The notes under the pieces: generated by a model
Told to the model about the DNA's origin: nothing
Database searches by the model: none
The model's input: only the letters and a program-made list of their open reading frames with translations
Position numbers and translations under genes: made by a program
Shown here: one piece after another, positions 42,751-50,767 of the stretch
Layout of the letters: every line of letters starts with the position of its first letter
How positions within the stretch are numbered: the first letter of the stretch is position 1
Assembly: GCF_003966735.1 (NCBI RefSeq)
Contig: NZ_AP017378.1
Location: 3,244,905-3,308,904, forward strand
Direction: 5' to 3'
DNA from: Desulfovibrio ferrophilus
Lineage (GTDB): Bacteria > Desulfobacterota > Desulfovibrionia > Desulfovibrionales > Desulfovibrionaceae
DNA: 64,000 nt

Positions 42751-43269
42751 TTACTCCGAAAGCCTCAGGGGGCGACCAGCCACGACCAGAACAACTTCGG
42801 AGCAACGCTCCGCCAGCCGTCTGTTGAGCTGTCCCATCCCGCGCACGAAAGCCCGCACTTCACGGGTTGCCGCCACAGGACCAAGGCCCGTCTCGCAGGA
42901 GACGAAGATTGCGCCGGTCTCCCCCAAGGAATCCACGGCGTTCAGGAGCGCCTGCTCCCGTTCGTTGATGCAGTCGGCCTGGGCACAGGCGTAGAGCCAG
43001 TAGTCCAGGCCTTCCACCAGAATGGTGGTGTAGTGTCCTGCCGCCTGAGCCAGGGCCTCGGGCAGGTCCAACGTCACTTCGCGTACGGGAATCTCGGGGC
43101 CGCGTTCCACGCGATGGCGCATGATGCGTTCCCGGAAGCCGTGATCCAGGGTCTGGGCCGTGGCGATGAGCAAGGCGGGGCCGGGGGCCTTGTGCAACAG
43201 GGCCAGGGCGTGATCGGACTTGCCCGATTTTTCCCCCCCCAGAATGAGTCGCCTTACACCAGCTTCCAT
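42751..43269 (-). CDS. cobU: Adenosylcobinamide kinase / adenosylcobinamide-phosphate guanylyltransferase
   Basis: This 172-residue CobU activates cobinamide to GDP-cobinamide. It has the P-loop LILGGEKSGKSDHA, MRHRVERGP (the conserved His that forms the GMP adduct is in this RHR segment), VEGLDYWLYA and FVSCETGLGPV. The start overlaps the end of the upstream gene by 16 bases. It works next to the CbiR-like enzyme, whose product it can use. Confidence 0.9.
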   Translation of the reverse strand: MEAGVRRLILGGEKSGKSDHALALLHKAPGPALLIATAQTLDHGFRERIMRHRVERGPEIPVREVTLDLPEALAQAAGHYTTILVEGLDYWLYACAQADCINEREQALLNAVDSLGETGAIFVSCETGLGPVAATREVRAFVRGMGQLNRRLAERCSEVVLVVAGRPLRLSE

Positions 43270-44063
43270 TGTTCCATCCATTGGGCCAGCAATGCTGCCG
43301 AGTCGAAGAGGCCTTGCTCCCCGAAGATTTCCAGCATGACCGTGGTTTCCGGGCGTGAATGTTCAAGCAGGGCTTGTAACAGGATTTTGCCCTCGGGTCC
43401 CAGTGAGGTCAACGCTTCGTGTCGGGAACTCTTCCCGGGGGCATTGACGTGCAGCATACGTACGCGATTCCAGTCCGCCACACGGAGCAGGAACTGCTGT
43501 TCATAAGATAACATATGCCCCAAGTCCAGACACAGGGACAGGCCCAAATCGCCACTCACGCCTAGCAGCGCGTCGAGATCATTGCCTTCGATGTTCTCCA
43601 GCAGCAGGTCCCTGTTTTGTAGTCCGGCATTGTGCCACAAGGTGCAGAATCGTTCCAGTTCTCCTGTGGTTCCAGGGGGATGGAGTACGTAGAAGCGCGG
43701 GTTGAGAAAGGCGGTCTTGGTCACAAGATCCAGAGTAGCCTGAGCCGCGGCCTCTGCTCCCTGCGCCCAGGGCAGGTCCAGGGGCAGATGCACATGGTAG
43801 TCCAGATTCAATCCGGGCAGGTCCGGGGGCAGATCCTGGTCGCCGTAAGCCAGGCAGGAGTCCGTCTCGAACAGGCAGAGCCCGACCTCGGGGAACAGTC
43901 CCTCAAGAAAATGGCAGTTGGCGCCCACGGTATCCGGGATCACGAAGGAAGGGGCGGCCACGCGCCTGGGCAATCCCTTCAGCTTTGCGGCAATACGCCG
44001 ATAAGATGAGTAGGAATTGGCTGCGGAAAGTGCCGGGTTTTCGGCGCTGGAGTGATGATTCAT
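43254..44063 (-). CDS. cbiR: Cobamide-remodelling phosphodiesterase CbiR-like
   Basis: This 269-residue TIM-barrel protein of the AP-endonuclease/sugar-isomerase fold has VAAPSFVIPDTVGANCHFLE near the start, LDYHVHLPLDLPW, NPRFYVLHPPG, LLLENIEGNDLD, LCLDLGHMLSY, and MLHVNAPG. CbiR removes the lower ligand of an existing cobamide to give cobinamide phosphate, which CobU (next gene, overlapping by 16 bases) converts to GDP-cobinamide. This overlap and the fold support CbiR over a sugar isomerase. I place the start at 44063; frames to 44168 have no ribosome site and would overlap the small plus-strand gene. Confidence 0.78.
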   Translation of the reverse strand: MNHHSSAENPALSAANSYSSYRRIAAKLKGLPRRVAAPSFVIPDTVGANCHFLEGLFPEVGLCLFETDSCLAYGDQDLPPDLPGLNLDYHVHLPLDLPWAQGAEAAAQATLDLVTKTAFLNPRFYVLHPPGTTGELERFCTLWHNAGLQNRDLLLENIEGNDLDALLGVSGDLGLSLCLDLGHMLSYEQQFLLRVADWNRVRMLHVNAPGKSSRHEALTSLGPEGKILLQALLEHSRPETTVMLEIFGEQGLFDSAALLAQWMEQWKLV

Positions 44064-44167
44064 GACAGGCCTGTGACGGAACTCGCCGTCGGGTTTCAGG
44101 AAAGAGGACAGGGCATGGAATTTGCTGCCTTCCCGCAAAAGGCCGTCCTCCGGGACTGGAGGCATCA

Positions 44168-44314
44168 ATGGTTGTCGTTAAACGTTTTTTGCAACATCAC
44201 CTGAATCCCCTGCATATCTATTGCAGGCTGCGTGATGCGGGTATCAGGCCTCATCTGACCACCCGGATGTGTACGATCTACGAGCGCTGGGTGTATCGGT
44301 TTCTGGCCCTGTAG
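44168..44314 (+). CDS. Small basic hypothetical protein, 48 residues
   Basis: This short plus-strand frame begins with ATG at 44168, six bases after GGAGGCATC, a strong ribosome site. It reads MVVVKRFLQHHLNPLHIYCR and then a basic, helical stretch with RLRDAGIRPHL and YERWVYRFLAL. It is divergent from cbiR and followed by convergent DNA toward the helicase gene. It has no recognised domain. The strong ribosome site, lack of rare codons and compact basic sequence make it more likely to be real than chance. Confidence 0.6.
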   Translation: MVVVKRFLQHHLNPLHIYCRLRDAGIRPHLTTRMCTIYERWVYRFLAL

Positions 44315-44362
44315 GGGCAGTGGTCCACCACCTTTCAGGCGTCCCACTTTGTCGCGTTCGGG

Positions 44363-47300
44363 CTAGTCCCCGCCTCCCAAGAGATCCAACTGCTTTTCCT
44401 GACGCACCTTGCGTCCCACCAGTGTCGTCTTGGCGAATGTCTCATCAGGCAGTTCGAGCAGATAGCGCGTGGGCGTGGGCAGCAGCTCGCGTCCGTAGAG
44501 GTCGCGTTTGTCCGCGTGGGAGAGATAGAGCATGGATTTGGCGCGTGTCATGCCCACGTACAGCAGGCGCCGTTCCTCGGCCAGATGCTCGTCCGCCATG
44601 GGGGCAGCCTGCTTGCCGGATAGGAATTCACTGCCCGCAAAGGGCAGGATGCCATCCTCCAGGGCGGGCAGGAATACGGCCTCGAATTCAAGACCCTTGG
44701 CGGCATGGAGGGACATGATCTGGATTTTTTCGGCCTTGGCGCGGACCATGTCCAATTCGCTTTGCAGATGCACCCAGTTCAGCAACCCCGGCCAGCCGCC
44801 CAACTCCGTATACAGCTTGTCGAATTTCTTGAACTGCGGGCTTGTCCAGAACAGGTGGTCAAAGGGCGGGTTGGATTGCAGATATGCGGCCAGCCCCACG
44901 GGCCCCTTGAGCAGGACACGTTCGGGAATATCCAGGGTATCGGCATTGGCCTCGGGGGCGCCCACGATGCCCAGTGTGCGTCCGGCAGCGTCCAGAATGG
45001 CGGTCATGCGCGGCTCCACCCAGAAGGCTTCGGCTTCGGGCACCGAGCAGGGCAGGCCCAGCCTGTCGAGGGTGGTGCGCAGGGGGGGGATGAGTCCCTT
45101 GAAGCGCACCAGGACGGCAATGTCGCCGGGTGACAACGTGCCCTCTGTGGTGTTGTCGGCCAGGGAATGGCTGGTGGAGCCGATAAGCTCGCGGATACGT
45201 TCGCCGATCCAGGCGGCTTCACGCGCCCCGTCCGGGGCATTAAAGAGCCGGATGTCGGCTTTCACATCCCTGTTGGCCTTGAGCTTGGGCGAATGCGGAA
45301 CCAGAGGGGCGGTTACATCCAGCACTTCCTGAGCCGAACGGTAGTTTTCGCCCAGGGTGATGGTCGTCAGCTGCGGCCACCACTGGCGGAATTTTTCCTG
45401 CACGTCGCCAGCCGCACCCCGGAAGGAATAGATGGACTGATTGGGATCGCCGATAGCGAAGATCCCCTCGCCTCCCTTGCAGGCCAAGGCCTTGATCAGT
45501 CTGAGTTGCAGGACTGACAGATCCTGAACCTCATCCACAAGGATGTGGGTATAGGGGTTGGCCCAGATCTCAGCCTCGATCTGTTCAAGCCAGAAATTCA
45601 AGAGATCCGTGTAATCGGTCTGATTCCAGGATTCCTTGGTCTTGGTGTAGGCGTGGAAGTGGTCGGCCAGATCACCGGGTGGGTTCTGCATCCGCTCGCG
45701 GGCCAGATTGACCTGTTGCCATGCTTCTTTCAGGGGTTTGCCCAGCAGGCCGGTGGCTTCGGCAAAGACCCGGCGTGCGCCTTCCTCGGACAGGACCGTG
45801 GGGGCCTCACCGTAGGAATCCACCCAGCATTCATAGGCCATGGCGTGCATGGTGTCCGCTCGGGGCAGGGCCTTGTTCTCGCCGCGCAGATCCAGCAGCC
45901 GCTTGGACAATTCGCCTGCCGCACGGCGGGTGAAGGTCAGGGCCAGGATATGGCGCGAGGAATCGCGTTCGCCCAGCAGGCGGCCGATGCGTCCCATCAG
46001 CGTCTGGGTCTTGCCCGTGCCCGGGCCAGCCAGCACCAGCACCGGGCCGGGGCCGGCATCAATGGCGCGCTGCTGAGGGGCATTGTATGAAATGGGGGTT
46101 CCGGAGAGCAGGGACAGGGGGCGTACCTCGGGCTTGAGGCCTGTGCCGGGCAGAGGCCGGACCATGGGAGGGCGTGCCGCAGGCATCTTGATCAGTGATC
46201 CGCCATCCTTGATCTCGGATTGTTCCTGAGGGCTGAAGACCGAGATGGATCCGTACTGGCCGTCAAACCCGGGGTTTCGGTAGACCTCGCCCCGGCGCAT
46301 GCGGCCAATGCCCTCGGCCAGTGGCGTGGAGACCTTGGCAATGTCTTCCAGGGGGATGTCCTGCAATATGGCCAGTTCGGAACCGAAGCGGGCAATGAGT
46401 CGTCCATAGAAGGCTTTGACCTTCTTGCTGCCGGAGCCAAAGCCCAGAATCTCGGAAACGACCTCGGGCAGAGGGATCAGGGATGTGAATCCCGGCGCAT
46501 CGGCGGGCTGCTTGGGCTGCTCGCGGTCAGCCAGCTCCACGATCCGGTGCAGGACACCCACGGTCAGCGGCTTGCCGCAGACCGGGCACAGGCCGCCGCA
46601 GGACAGTGTCTGCTGCGGCTCCATGACCACGCCGCAGTTGCGGTGCCCGTCCAGGTGGTATTTGCCCTCTTCGGGGAAGAATTCCAGGGTGCCCAGAAAT
46701 TTGTGGCCCAGGGCTTCGCCGCGCAGTGCTCTGTATATCCCCTCGTAGGAGATTTCGCCGGAGAAGAGATTGGCCTCGCGGGCCAGTTTTTCACCGGAAT
46801 GCGCGTCGGAGTTGGAGATCATGCGGTAGCGGTCCAGGGCGGAGATCATCCAGTTCATCTCCGGGTCCGAGGAAAGTCCCGTCTCCATGGCAAAGATTTC
46901 GCCGGCCAGATCCCCATAGCATTCCTCAACGGAGTCGAAGCCGCTCTTGGAGCCGAACAGCGAGAACCACGGGGTCCAGATGTGGGCGGGAACGAGAAAG
47001 GCCTGCGGGTCGGTCTCCAGCACCATCTCCAGCAGGTCGTGCGAGTCCAGCCCCAGGATGGGCCGACCGTCGGACTTCAGGTTGCCCACCTGTTCCAGAC
47101 GCTGGTTGAAGGACTTGGCCTTGTCCAGACTGGGCATGAATACCAGATTGTGCACCTTGCGGGTCTTGTTGTGGCGCTTGTAGATGGAGCTGATTTCCGT
47201 AACCAGCATGAACCGGGTCTGCCCGGTCAGGGGGTAGCCGTCCAGGAACGGGGTTTCGCGTTCCAGGCGTCGATTGTCCTTGAGGGTGTAGAGCCCGGCA

Positions 47301-47482
47301 CCGTCCGGTTCCAGATGCTCCTCGATTTCGGCAATCCATTCAGGATGGGTGAAGTCTCCGGTGGCCAGCACGTCCAGGCCCTTGATGCGAGCCCAGGCGG
47401 CAAGCAGCCGCAGGTTCAGCTTCTTGCTTGTGGCCCGGGAGAACCGGGAGTGGATGTGCAGGTCTGCTCGAAAGATTTCCAT
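44363..47482 (-). CDS. PHP-domain / UvrD helicase fusion
   Basis: This 1039-residue protein joins two parts. Residues 1 to about 430 are a COG1379-type PHP domain (RADLHIHSRFSRAT, NSDAHSGEKLA) with a zinc-ribbon-like CGGLCPVCGKPLTVGVLH. Residues 460 to 1039 are a superfamily 1 UvrD/PcrA helicase: Walker A AGPGTGKTQ, ALTFTRRAAGELS, motif II DEVQDLSVLQ, GDPNQSIYSFRGA, LHAAKGLEFEAVFL and LYVGMTRAKSML. In many bacteria these are adjacent or separate genes. A nuclease-like PHP domain fused to a helicase suggests DNA repair processing. A promoter with TATAGT lies just upstream. GGGGD ends the protein, with no tail. Confidence 0.88.
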   Translation of the reverse strand: MEIFRADLHIHSRFSRATSKKLNLRLLAAWARIKGLDVLATGDFTHPEWIAEIEEHLEPDGAGLYTLKDNRRLERETPFLDGYPLTGQTRFMLVTEISSIYKRHNKTRKVHNLVFMPSLDKAKSFNQRLEQVGNLKSDGRPILGLDSHDLLEMVLETDPQAFLVPAHIWTPWFSLFGSKSGFDSVEECYGDLAGEIFAMETGLSSDPEMNWMISALDRYRMISNSDAHSGEKLAREANLFSGEISYEGIYRALRGEALGHKFLGTLEFFPEEGKYHLDGHRNCGVVMEPQQTLSCGGLCPVCGKPLTVGVLHRIVELADREQPKQPADAPGFTSLIPLPEVVSEILGFGSGSKKVKAFYGRLIARFGSELAILQDIPLEDIAKVSTPLAEGIGRMRRGEVYRNPGFDGQYGSISVFSPQEQSEIKDGGSLIKMPAARPPMVRPLPGTGLKPEVRPLSLLSGTPISYNAPQQRAIDAGPGPVLVLAGPGTGKTQTLMGRIGRLLGERDSSRHILALTFTRRAAGELSKRLLDLRGENKALPRADTMHAMAYECWVDSYGEAPTVLSEEGARRVFAEATGLLGKPLKEAWQQVNLARERMQNPPGDLADHFHAYTKTKESWNQTDYTDLLNFWLEQIEAEIWANPYTHILVDEVQDLSVLQLRLIKALACKGGEGIFAIGDPNQSIYSFRGAAGDVQEKFRQWWPQLTTITLGENYRSAQEVLDVTAPLVPHSPKLKANRDVKADIRLFNAPDGAREAAWIGERIRELIGSTSHSLADNTTEGTLSPGDIAVLVRFKGLIPPLRTTLDRLGLPCSVPEAEAFWVEPRMTAILDAAGRTLGIVGAPEANADTLDIPERVLLKGPVGLAAYLQSNPPFDHLFWTSPQFKKFDKLYTELGGWPGLLNWVHLQSELDMVRAKAEKIQIMSLHAAKGLEFEAVFLPALEDGILPFAGSEFLSGKQAAPMADEHLAEERRLLYVGMTRAKSMLYLSHADKRDLYGRELLPTPTRYLLELPDETFAKTTLVGRKVRQEKQLDLLGGGD

Positions 47483-47521
47483 GCTCTGGGGGTGGTTGCG
47501 GGGTTCATCAAGAACATTGGG

Positions 47522-47550
47522 ACTATAGTCGTCACAGCCATGCCCCGCAA
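47522..47550 (-). promoter_or_regulatory. Promoter of the PHP-UvrD gene
   Basis: On the minus strand TTGCGG (47550-47545), 17 bases, then TATAGT (47527-47522) give a fair -35/-10 pair, with the predicted start of transcription about 33 bases before the helicase ATG. Confidence 0.5.
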
Positions 47551-47655
47551 GTGGAAAGGGGAGTGCCCCGGGGAAGAATGGCGCCTGTTGCCAAGAAGCG
47601 TAGACGGGCTGGCGAGGTGAAGGGGAATTTATCGTACAGGGTGAGGGGCTGAAAA

Positions 47656-47692
47656 TGCCATGCGGGGTGCCTGGAGGGTACCCCGCATGGCA
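47656..47692 (-). terminator. Rho-independent terminator of the solo trpB
   Basis: TGCCATGCGGGG (47656-47667) pairs perfectly with CCCCGCATGGCA (47681-47692). On the minus strand TTTTC follows the stem. It lies nine bases after the trpB stop. Confidence 0.82.
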
Positions 47693-47700
47693 GAAGTTGT

Positions 47701-48909
47701 TTAGACCGGGGCCTGGATTTGGCCAGCACTGAGCATTTCCTCGATCTGGGCCACGTCCTTGTCGCCGCGTCCGGACAGGTTGATCAGGATGATCTTGTCC
47801 TTGTCCAGAGTGGGGGCGAGCTTCATGGCGTGGGCCAGAGCGTGGGCGGATTCCAGAGCCGGGATAATGCCCTCGGTGCGCGACAGGGCAAAGAACGCTT
47901 CCACGGCTTCGGCATCGCTGGCCGTATAGTATTCGGCGCGGCCGATGTCTTTCAGGTAGCTGTGCTCGGGGCCGACGCTGGGGTAATCCAGCCCGGCGGA
48001 GATGGAATACACAGGTGCGGCTTCGCCCTTTTCGTCCTGCAACATATAGGACGTGAAGCCGTGCAGGACGCCGGGGGTCCCCAGGGTCAGGCTCGCGGCG
48101 TGGTCACCGGGGGTCAGGCCGCGGCCCGCAGGCTCCACACCGTGGATTTTGACCTGCTCGTCACCCAGGAAGTCCGCGAACAGACCGATGGCGTTGGAGC
48201 CGCCGCCCACGCAGGCGACGAGATAGTCGGGCAGGCGGTTTTCCAGTTCCATGATCTGTTCCTTGGCCTCACGGCCGATCACGGCCTGGAAGTGTTTGAC
48301 CATGGCCGGGTAGGGATGTGGCCCCACAGCGGAACCCAGCAGGTAGAAGGTGTTCTGGGCGTCCTGAATCCACAGGCCCAGGGCCTCGTCAACGGCCTCC
48401 TTCAGGGTGCGCTGGCCGCTCATGGCCGGGACCACGTCGGCGCCCATCATGCGCATCCGGAAGACGTTCAACTTCTGGCGCTCGATGTCTTCGGCCCCCA
48501 TGACGATGGTGCATTCCATGCCCATCAGTGCGGCGGTGGCCGCAGTGGCAACGCCATGCTGACCCGCACCGGTTTCGGCGATGATCTTCTTCTTGCCCAT
48601 GCGCTTGGCCAGCAGGATCTGGCCCACGGTGTTGTTCACCTTGTGTGCGCCCAGGTGGTTCAGGTCTTCACGCTTCAGGTAGATTTTTGCTCCACCCATG
48701 GCCTTGGTCAGATTCTCGCAGAGATACAAGGGCGAGGGGCGACCGGTGTAGTGCCGCTGGTAGTATTTGTATTCCTCGATGAACTCGGGATCGTCCTTGT
48801 ATTTGTCAAAGGCAGCGTTCAGGTCGTCCATCACTGCGATGATTTCCGGGGGCAGGAACTGTCCGCCGTGGTCACCGAAAAAGCCTTTTGCGTCGGGAAG
48901 CTGGGTCAT
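47701..48909 (-). CDS. trpB: Tryptophan synthase beta chain, second free-standing copy
   Basis: This 402-residue TrpB1-type enzyme has [20 protein letters not shown] with the PLP lysine, [58 protein letters not shown] and [12 protein letters not shown]. It is not the longer TrpB2 type. I start it at 48909 ([11 protein letters not shown]) after AAAGGAGAG; the longer frame to 49005 runs through the attenuator. It has no trpA next to it. It has its own promoter and Trp-codon leader, so it is probably expressed only in tryptophan shortage, perhaps to salvage indole. Confidence 0.94.
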   Translation of the reverse strand: MTQLPDAKGFFGDHGGQFLPPEIIAVMDDLNAAFDKYKDDPEFIEEYKYYQRHYTGRPSPLYLCENLTKAMGGAKIYLKREDLNHLGAHKVNNTVGQILLAKRMGKKKIIAETGAGQHGVATAATAALMGMECTIVMGAEDIERQKLNVFRMRMMGADVVPAMSGQRTLKEAVDEALGLWIQDAQNTFYLLGSAVGPHPYPAMVKHFQAVIGREAKEQIMELENRLPDYLVACVGGGSNAIGLFADFLGDEQVKIHGVEPAGRGLTPGDHAASLTLGTPGVLHGFTSYMLQDEKGEAAPVYSISAGLDYPSVGPEHSYLKDIGRAEYYTASDAEAVEAFFALSRTEGIIPALESAHALAHAMKLAPTLDKDKIILINLSGRGDKDVAQIEEMLSAGQIQAPV

Positions 48910-48954
48910 GATGATTACTCTCCTTTGGGTGGGCAACCGAACCGTGGGGCCAAA

Positions 48955-49061
48955 CAAAAAACCGCGGCTGGTTTCCCTGCCGCGGTTGGTCTGTTGCTTA
49001 GTCAAAAACTAGTTGTGTCGTTAAACGCAAGCACTACCACGCGGCCCTGTCGAGCAGGGCC
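48955..49061 (-). promoter_or_regulatory. trp-type attenuator of the solo trpB
   Basis: On the minus strand, in order: GGCCCTG/CAGGGCC hairpin (49061-49055 with 49049-49043), an antiterminator pairing of GCCGCG (within 49047-49036) with CGCGGC (within 48990-48979), and a terminator AACCGCGGC (48987-48979) with GCCGCGGTT (48968-48960) followed by a T-run (48959-48955). The three Trp codons lie just before the first hairpin, as in a classical 1:2, 2:3, 3:4 attenuator. Confidence 0.88.
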
Positions 49062-49104
49062 ACCACCAGAATAGATTGATAAGGGCGGTGTGGGCGGTAT
49101 GCAT
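49021..49104 (-). CDS. Trp leader peptide of the solo trpB
   Basis: This 27-codon frame reads MHTAHTALINLFWWW followed by PCSTGPRGSACV and a stop at 49021. The three tandem Trp codons stand directly before the 1:2 hairpin of the attenuator. No Shine-Dalgarno sequence is visible. The ATG (49104) begins 7 bases after the -10 element, at the predicted transcription start, so the peptide is probably translated from a leaderless RNA, the same arrangement as the aromatic leader at 16699. Confidence 0.82.
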   Translation of the reverse strand: MHTAHTALINLFWWWPCSTGPRGSACV

Positions 49105-49110
49105 GAGCGG

Positions 49111-49140
49111 ACCATGCCCGCAACGCGGGGGCTGTGTCAA
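49111..49140 (-). promoter_or_regulatory. Promoter of the solo trpB attenuator
   Basis: On the minus strand the perfect -35 TTGACA (49140-49135) overlaps the gntR stop codon. A spacer of 18 bases containing a CCCGC/GCGGG hairpin leads to CATGGT (49116-49111), a poor -10. The leader ATG follows seven bases later. Confidence 0.65.
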
Positions 49141-49802
49141 GTCTCGGTACCGTTGTCCATTTTCAGGGCGTTGTAGGAGAACTCCACCAGGTAATCCAGT
49201 AGTGCCTCGGATGCGGCCACGGCCAGGGTTTCGTCTCCACGGGCCACGGCCTGCATGATGTCGGCATGGCGGATGGCCCCGTCCATGATGGTGCCACTGC
49301 GCCTGATATACAGGAACCAGAATCGGCGTGAGAGACCGTGCAGCGGGCTCATGACGCGAGCGAAATAGTCGTTGGTCGTGGCTTCGGACAGGATTTCGTG
49401 GGCCTCGCGGATATACTCCAGCAGGGCGACGTGGTCTTCGTTTTCGGCAGCGGCAATCATGGCGTCGGCAAGATGCAGCATCCGGCGCTTCTGTTCCACG
49501 GTGCCACGCAGGGTGGCGTAGTGTATACAGAGAGGCTCAAGCCCCCGGCGGACCTCCAGCAGCTTCAGCTGGTTCTCCACCGTAACCTGTGGGAAACGAA
49601 CGCCGCGGCGTGGGTGGATTTCCACCATTTTGTCGTGGCAGAGGCGTTGCAGGGCTTCGCGCACAGGGGTCCGGCCCATGTTGAGCATGGTGGCCAACTG
49701 CTTTTCAGAGTACATGACCCCGGAATCCAGCTCGTTGAAAATGATCATGCGTTCCAGAATGGAACGGGCCTCTTCGGCCAGGGTGGTCGATTTCTTTTTC
49801 AT
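49137..49802 (-). CDS. GntR/FadR-type transcriptional regulator
   Basis: This 221-residue repressor has an N-terminal winged helix (YSEKQLATMLNMGRTPVREALQRL, the GntR signature) and a C-terminal FCD ligand domain from about residue 90. I chose the ATG at 49802 after GAGGGAACC; the frame to 50027 would read into the divergent SGNH-hydrolase gene. It ends where the solo trpB promoter begins, so transcription may read through to trpB, but the -35 in its stop codon argues for independent control. The effector cannot be named. Confidence 0.88.
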   Translation of the reverse strand: MKKKSTTLAEEARSILERMIIFNELDSGVMYSEKQLATMLNMGRTPVREALQRLCHDKMVEIHPRRGVRFPQVTVENQLKLLEVRRGLEPLCIHYATLRGTVEQKRRMLHLADAMIAAAENEDHVALLEYIREAHEILSEATTNDYFARVMSPLHGLSRRFWFLYIRRSGTIMDGAIRHADIMQAVARGDETLAVAASEALLDYLVEFSYNALKMDNGTET

Positions 49803-49935
49803 GGTTCCCTCGATGATTGGTGCTATCTTTCGTTGCACCAAAAGTTGGGTTTTGGCAAACCAGAGGGGTGATGGGAACGTGTTTGCATCATTACGCGGAC
49901 CCACCGCGACCATTGCATAAGACAAGGAGTCAGTC

Positions 49936-50523
49936 ATGGTGATCTGCTTTTTTGGGGATTCGCTGGTCAACGGCACCGGGGACAGCGCCTGTCTGGGCTG
50001 GGCCGGTCGGATTTGTGTTCCTCTCATGGCTTCGGGCCGGACGTTGACCTACTACAACCTCGGGGTGCGCAAGCAGGCCACGCGCGAAATACTGCCCCGT
50101 TGGGAGGGCGAGTTCGAACAGCGCAGGCTTGAAGGCTTCGAGTCCCGGCTGGTTTTTGCCTTTGGTACGGCGGATACGGCCATTCTCGATGGCAGGCGGC
50201 ATGTGCCGCTGGATGAAACCCGCGACAATGCCCATGCCATCCTGTCTCGGGCCACAGGCCTTGCTCCGGTGCTGTTTGTGGGGCCGCCGCCTGTGGCCGA
50301 TGAAAGCCATACAGCCCGAAACCGCGAGATCAACAGCGTGCTGGGAACGGTCTGCGCCGAGCTGGGTGTGCCGTATCTGGATGTGTTTTCAAGGCTGGCG
50401 GCTTCGGACGGTTATCTTCAGGATGTGCGCCGCAATGACGGGGTGCATCCTACGGGGTTTGGGTATGGCTTGATTAGCGAGATGGTTTCGGGGTGGCCGG
50501 GGTGGCAGGAGTGGTTTGTGTAG
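49936..50523 (+). CDS. SGNH/GDSL-type hydrolase
   Basis: This 195-residue lipase/esterase-like protein has the block I motif CFFGDSLVNGTGD with the nucleophile Ser, GTADTA in the block III position (where Asn is usual), and block V DGVHPTGFGYGL with Asp and His. No signal peptide is present, so it acts in the cytoplasm. The start ATG at 49936 follows AAGGAG. It is divergent from gntR across 133 bases, which may mean that GntR controls it. The substrate is unknown. Confidence 0.82.
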   Translation: MVICFFGDSLVNGTGDSACLGWAGRICVPLMASGRTLTYYNLGVRKQATREILPRWEGEFEQRRLEGFESRLVFAFGTADTAILDGRRHVPLDETRDNAHAILSRATGLAPVLFVGPPPVADESHTARNREINSVLGTVCAELGVPYLDVFSRLAASDGYLQDVRRNDGVHPTGFGYGLISEMVSGWPGWQEWFV

Positions 50524-50525
50524 TT

Positions 50526-50703
50526 GTTGGCCGTCCATAAGCAGCCGTCTGCGGTGTTAAGTGAATTGTTAGCGAGTCTTCGAGCTTACAAGACCTTATG
50601 CCCTAGGTGCGCTTCACGAAAAAACGGGTTCTCGCGTATGCCTGATACGCGTCAAGCCCGTTTTTGTTTGCTCCTGGCATCCGACCACTTCTGAACGGCC
50701 AAC
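50526..50703 (+). repeat. Structured intergenic repeat, copy G (modules II and I)
   Basis: It starts three bases after the hydrolase stop. The outer arms GTTGGCCGT (50526-50534) and ACGGCCAAC (50695-50703) pair perfectly. Module II: GTTAAGTGAATTGTTAGC with GCTTACAAGACCTT. Module I: AAAAACGGG (50620-50628) with CCCGTTTTT (50657-50665), apical CGCGTAT/ATACGCG (50633-50639, 50645-50651), then TTTGCTCCTGGCATCCGACC. It resembles copy F in its double-hairpin order. Confidence 0.85.
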
Positions 50704-50767
50704 GGGGAAGGGCGAAGTTGGTGCGCCGCTTGCCGAATAGGGAGTTAGTATGCTGTCCCCGTTGATT

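Noticed and set aside
43254-44168. Longer cbiR start (at 44165 or 44168)
   Set aside because: No ribosome site precedes it, and a plus-strand gene with a strong site starts at 44168. The internal ATG at 44063 suits the family length.
44064-44360. Cobalamin riboswitch upstream of cbiR
   Set aside because: I looked on the minus strand for the conserved B12 box and the GCCACTG core in the right arrangement. Only a GACCACTG segment is present, without the other elements.
48910-49005. N-terminal extension of the solo trpB
   Set aside because: This stretch holds the terminator and antiterminator. The extension contains no family sequence, and a strong ribosome site precedes 48909.
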